Part shown: positions 15,115 through 16,724 of the stretch, in pieces
How the letters are laid out: each line of letters opens with the position of its first letter
Numbering within the stretch: position 1 is the stretch's first letter
Origin: Betaproteobacteria bacterium
Lineage (GTDB): Bacteria; Pseudomonadota; Gammaproteobacteria; Burkholderiales; Casimicrobiaceae
Length of the DNA stretch: 16,724 bases
Direction: 5' to 3'
Assembly (NCBI GenBank): GCA_003153335.1
Contig: PLYG01000307.1
Coordinates: forward strand, 3,512 to 20,235
Notes under the pieces: generated by a model
Seen by the model: only the letters and a program-made list of their open reading frames with translations
What the model was told of the DNA's origin: nothing
Database searches by the model: none
Program-made: the position numbers and the translations under genes

Positions 15115-16651
15115 GCGTCCCAGATCCAGAGCGTTGGTGTTCATCGTTGCCTACGACGCCGCCACGACCATCGCTGCCGTGTTGCAACGAATTCCCCGGT
15201 CGATGGCGGGATCCTACGATCTGTCGGTGCTGGTCATCGATGACTGCAGCCAGGACGATACCGCGGAGGTTGCCCGCGAGTTCCTGGGCCGCGGTTTCTG
15301 GTGTGCGACGGCGATACTGCGCAATCCGGTCAACCTGGGTTATGGCGGCAATCAGAAACTGGGCTACCGGTATGCGATGGACAATGGCTTCGATATCGTC
15401 GCCCTCCTTCATGGCGATGGCCAGTATGCGCCAGAATGCCTGCCGGTATTGCTGCGGCCCTTCGCCGGCGACGACAGCCCCGGCGCCGTATTCGGCTCGC
15501 GGATGCTGAACAAACGCGAGGCCTTGAAAGGCGGCATGCCTCTGTACAAGTTTCTGGGCAATCTGGTCCTCAGCCGCTTCCAGAATGCGCTCCTTGGCTC
15601 GCACCTGTCCGAATTTCATACGGGCTACCGCGTCTACTCGGTGGCCGTGTTGCGCGAAATACCGTTCGAGCTGAACACCAACGACTTTCACTTCGATACC
15701 GAGATCATCGTTCAACTCTTCTTCCTGGGCGCGAGAGTCGTCGAATTGCCGATTCCCACTCACTACGGTGACGAGGTCAGCCACGTCAACGGCATGCAGT
15801 ATGCGTGGAACGTGTCCAAGGCATCGTTGAAGGCACGTCTGATCAGGCTCGGTATTTTCTACGATCCAAAATTCGCCCTCGGGAGTCTGGCCGGAGCGAA
15901 TTATGTAAGCAAGTTCGAGTTCTTCAGCACGCACTCCGCCGCGTTTTCACGGATTCCCGGAAACAGCGTAGTCCTCGACCTCGGCTGCGCGGACGGACAC
16001 TTGTCCGAGAAGTTGCAGCGGGAGAAGAATTGCACGGTTGTATCCGTCGATCGCGAGAGCGGCAGAACCATCCCGGGTTGCACCTATGTTTCATGCGACC
16101 TGAATCTCTCGCTGCCGGACGTCCGCTGGCCGGAGCTGGACATCGTCGTGCTGCTCGATGTCATCGAGCACTTGACGAGTCCCGAAGATTTTCTGAACCG
16201 GCTGCGCCAGAGGCTGTCGGGCAATGACAGGGTGAAGATCATCGTCAGCTCGGGGAATGTCTGCTTCATCGTCACGCGGCTGATGATGCTGCTCGGCCAG
16301 TTCAACTACGGGCGGCGGGGCATCCTGGACATTACCCACACCAGGCTCTTGACCGTGAAGTCGCTGCGCCGGGTCCTGCGTTATGCGTCATTTGAAATTC
16401 TGGACCACTGCTACGTGCCAGCGCCGTTTCCCCTCGCGCTCGGCCTGAATGCGTGGTCGAGATTCATGGTGGCCGGCAATCGTATCCTGGCGCGCGTACT
16501 GCCCGGTTTGTTCGCGTACCAGGGGTTGTATGTGGTCAGGCCCAGGCCCTCGCTCGAGTGGCTCCTGCAGCGCGCCGTGGCGACCACCGCAAGCGAATCG
16601 GACGCAAGCGCGGCCTCGCGCATAGCGGAAAAGGGGTCACGCACGCATTGA
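15107..16651 (+). CDS. GT2 glycosyltransferase fused to a SAM methyltransferase
   Basis: A 514-residue two-domain protein. Residues 8-250 form a DPM1-like GT2 domain: LVFIVAYDAATTI, VLVIDDCSQDDT (41-52), LLHGDGQYAPE (100-110) with the metal-site D104, FHTGYRVYS (170-178) and FDTEIIVQLFFLG (196-208). Residues 275-440 form a class I methyltransferase: VVLDLGCADGHLSEKL (288-303) binds SAM, VDRE (314-317) ends strand 2, and LDIVVLLDVIEHL (344-356) is motif IV-like, followed by THTRLLTVKSLRRVL. The GT2 half lacks the C-terminal membrane helices of the 945-1940 enzyme, though the hydrophobic stretch near 441-475 may touch the membrane. The GTG start at 15107 overlaps the flippase gene by eight bases. 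It probably makes a sugar-lipid and methylates the same or a related product. Confidence 0.85.
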   Translation: MNERPRSRALVFIVAYDAATTIAAVLQRIPRSMAGSYDLSVLVIDDCSQDDTAEVAREFLGRGFWCATAILRNPVNLGYGGNQKLGYRYAMDNGFDIVALLHGDGQYAPECLPVLLRPFAGDDSPGAVFGSRMLNKREALKGGMPLYKFLGNLVLSRFQNALLGSHLSEFHTGYRVYSVAVLREIPFELNTNDFHFDTEIIVQLFFLGARVVELPIPTHYGDEVSHVNGMQYAWNVSKASLKARLIRLGIFYDPKFALGSLAGANYVSKFEFFSTHSAAFSRIPGNSVVLDLGCADGHLSEKLQREKNCTVVSVDRESGRTIPGCTYVSCDLNLSLPDVRWPELDIVVLLDVIEHLTSPEDFLNRLRQRLSGNDRVKIIVSSGNVCFIVTRLMMLLGQFNYGRRGILDITHTRLLTVKSLRRVLRYASFEILDHCYVPAPFPLALGLNAWSRFMVAGNRILARVLPGLFAYQGLYVVRPRPSLEWLLQRAVATTASESDASAASRIAEKGSRTH

Positions 16652-16724
16652 TTTTCCTGGAGCTTACGGAAATTCCGTCGTATCAGCCTTACAACTGCCC
16701 GCCGGTCAAGCCGGAATGCGCATG
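16648..16724 (+). CDS. Start of a further gene (3' end outside window), function unknown
   Basis: A TTG at 16648 overlaps the previous stop (TTGA) and opens a frame to the end of the window that reads IFLELTEIPSYQPYNCPPVK. AAGGGG at 16631-16636 could be its Shine-Dalgarno site, 11 bases away. Only 25 codons are visible and I do not recognise the family. The tight overlap suggests it belongs to the same operon. Confidence 0.4.
   Translation, partial: MIFLELTEIPSYQPYNCPPVKPECA

Noticed and set aside
1..16724. CRISPR arrays, tRNA or rRNA genes, complete insertion sequences
   Set aside because: No regularly spaced repeats, cloverleaf-like sequence, rRNA signature or transposase motif was seen on either strand.

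Overview
The window is one stretch of a surface-glycan locus (O-antigen, capsule or exopolysaccharide type). The genes with recognisable function make, methylate, sulfate or translocate sugars or lipid-linked sugars. Base composition is mostly high GC. Shine-Dalgarno sites are purine-rich and stop/start overlaps of the ATGA type are frequent. Together these suggest a high-GC Gram-negative bacterium, probably Pseudomonadota. No ribosomal or tRNA gene is present, so a closer placement is not supported.

Left part (1-4147, + strand). The window opens inside a GT-B glycosyltransferase (GT4 family). Next comes a scar region (585-944) with the start of another, broken glycosyltransferase. A visibly more AT-rich island follows: a DPM1-like GT2 transferase with two C-terminal membrane helices (945-1940), an extended SDR nucleotide-sugar enzyme overlapping it by 4 bases (1937-2896), a SAM methyltransferase (3050-3751), and a gtrA-like flippase gene overlapping the methyltransferase by 4 bases but broken by frameshifts (3748-4060). 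A short GT4 N-terminal remnant lies antisense at 2898-3010.

Centre (4148-13425). Two units diverge from a 63-base gap. Leftward runs a 1585-residue protein that joins a sulfotransferase, a GT2, a GT8-like transferase and a GT4 domain, with coiled coils. A 563-residue polytopic membrane protein, probably GT-C-like, overlaps it by 4 bases. Rightward runs a 922-residue fusion of a GT-C-like membrane domain, a predicted beta-rich domain, and an alpha-helical domain with a perfect DxDDTA motif, the catalytic signature of class II terpene cyclases. I think this fusion is the most novel object in the window.

Right part (13439-16724). A UbiA-family membrane prenyltransferase faces the 922-residue gene tail to tail. 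Upstream of it, and overlapping its start, is a 57-codon stub that looks like the N-terminus of a DprE1-like FAD oxidoreductase with a good ribosome binding site. This hints that the UbiA protein once worked, or still works, in a polyprenyl-phosphate ribose/arabinose type pathway. Two abutting perfect inverted repeats sit in the divergent gap beyond it. Then come a four-helix SMR/ArnE-like flippase subunit, a GT2-methyltransferase fusion, and the first codons of another gene.

Working model (inference): sugars are loaded on polyprenyl phosphate by the DPM1-like GT2 enzymes, moved across the membrane by SMR/GtrA-type proteins and used by the GT-C-like membrane proteins. The cytosolic multi-domain protein extends and sulfates the glycan, and the methyltransferases decorate it. 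The many gene stubs show repeated recombination in the locus.
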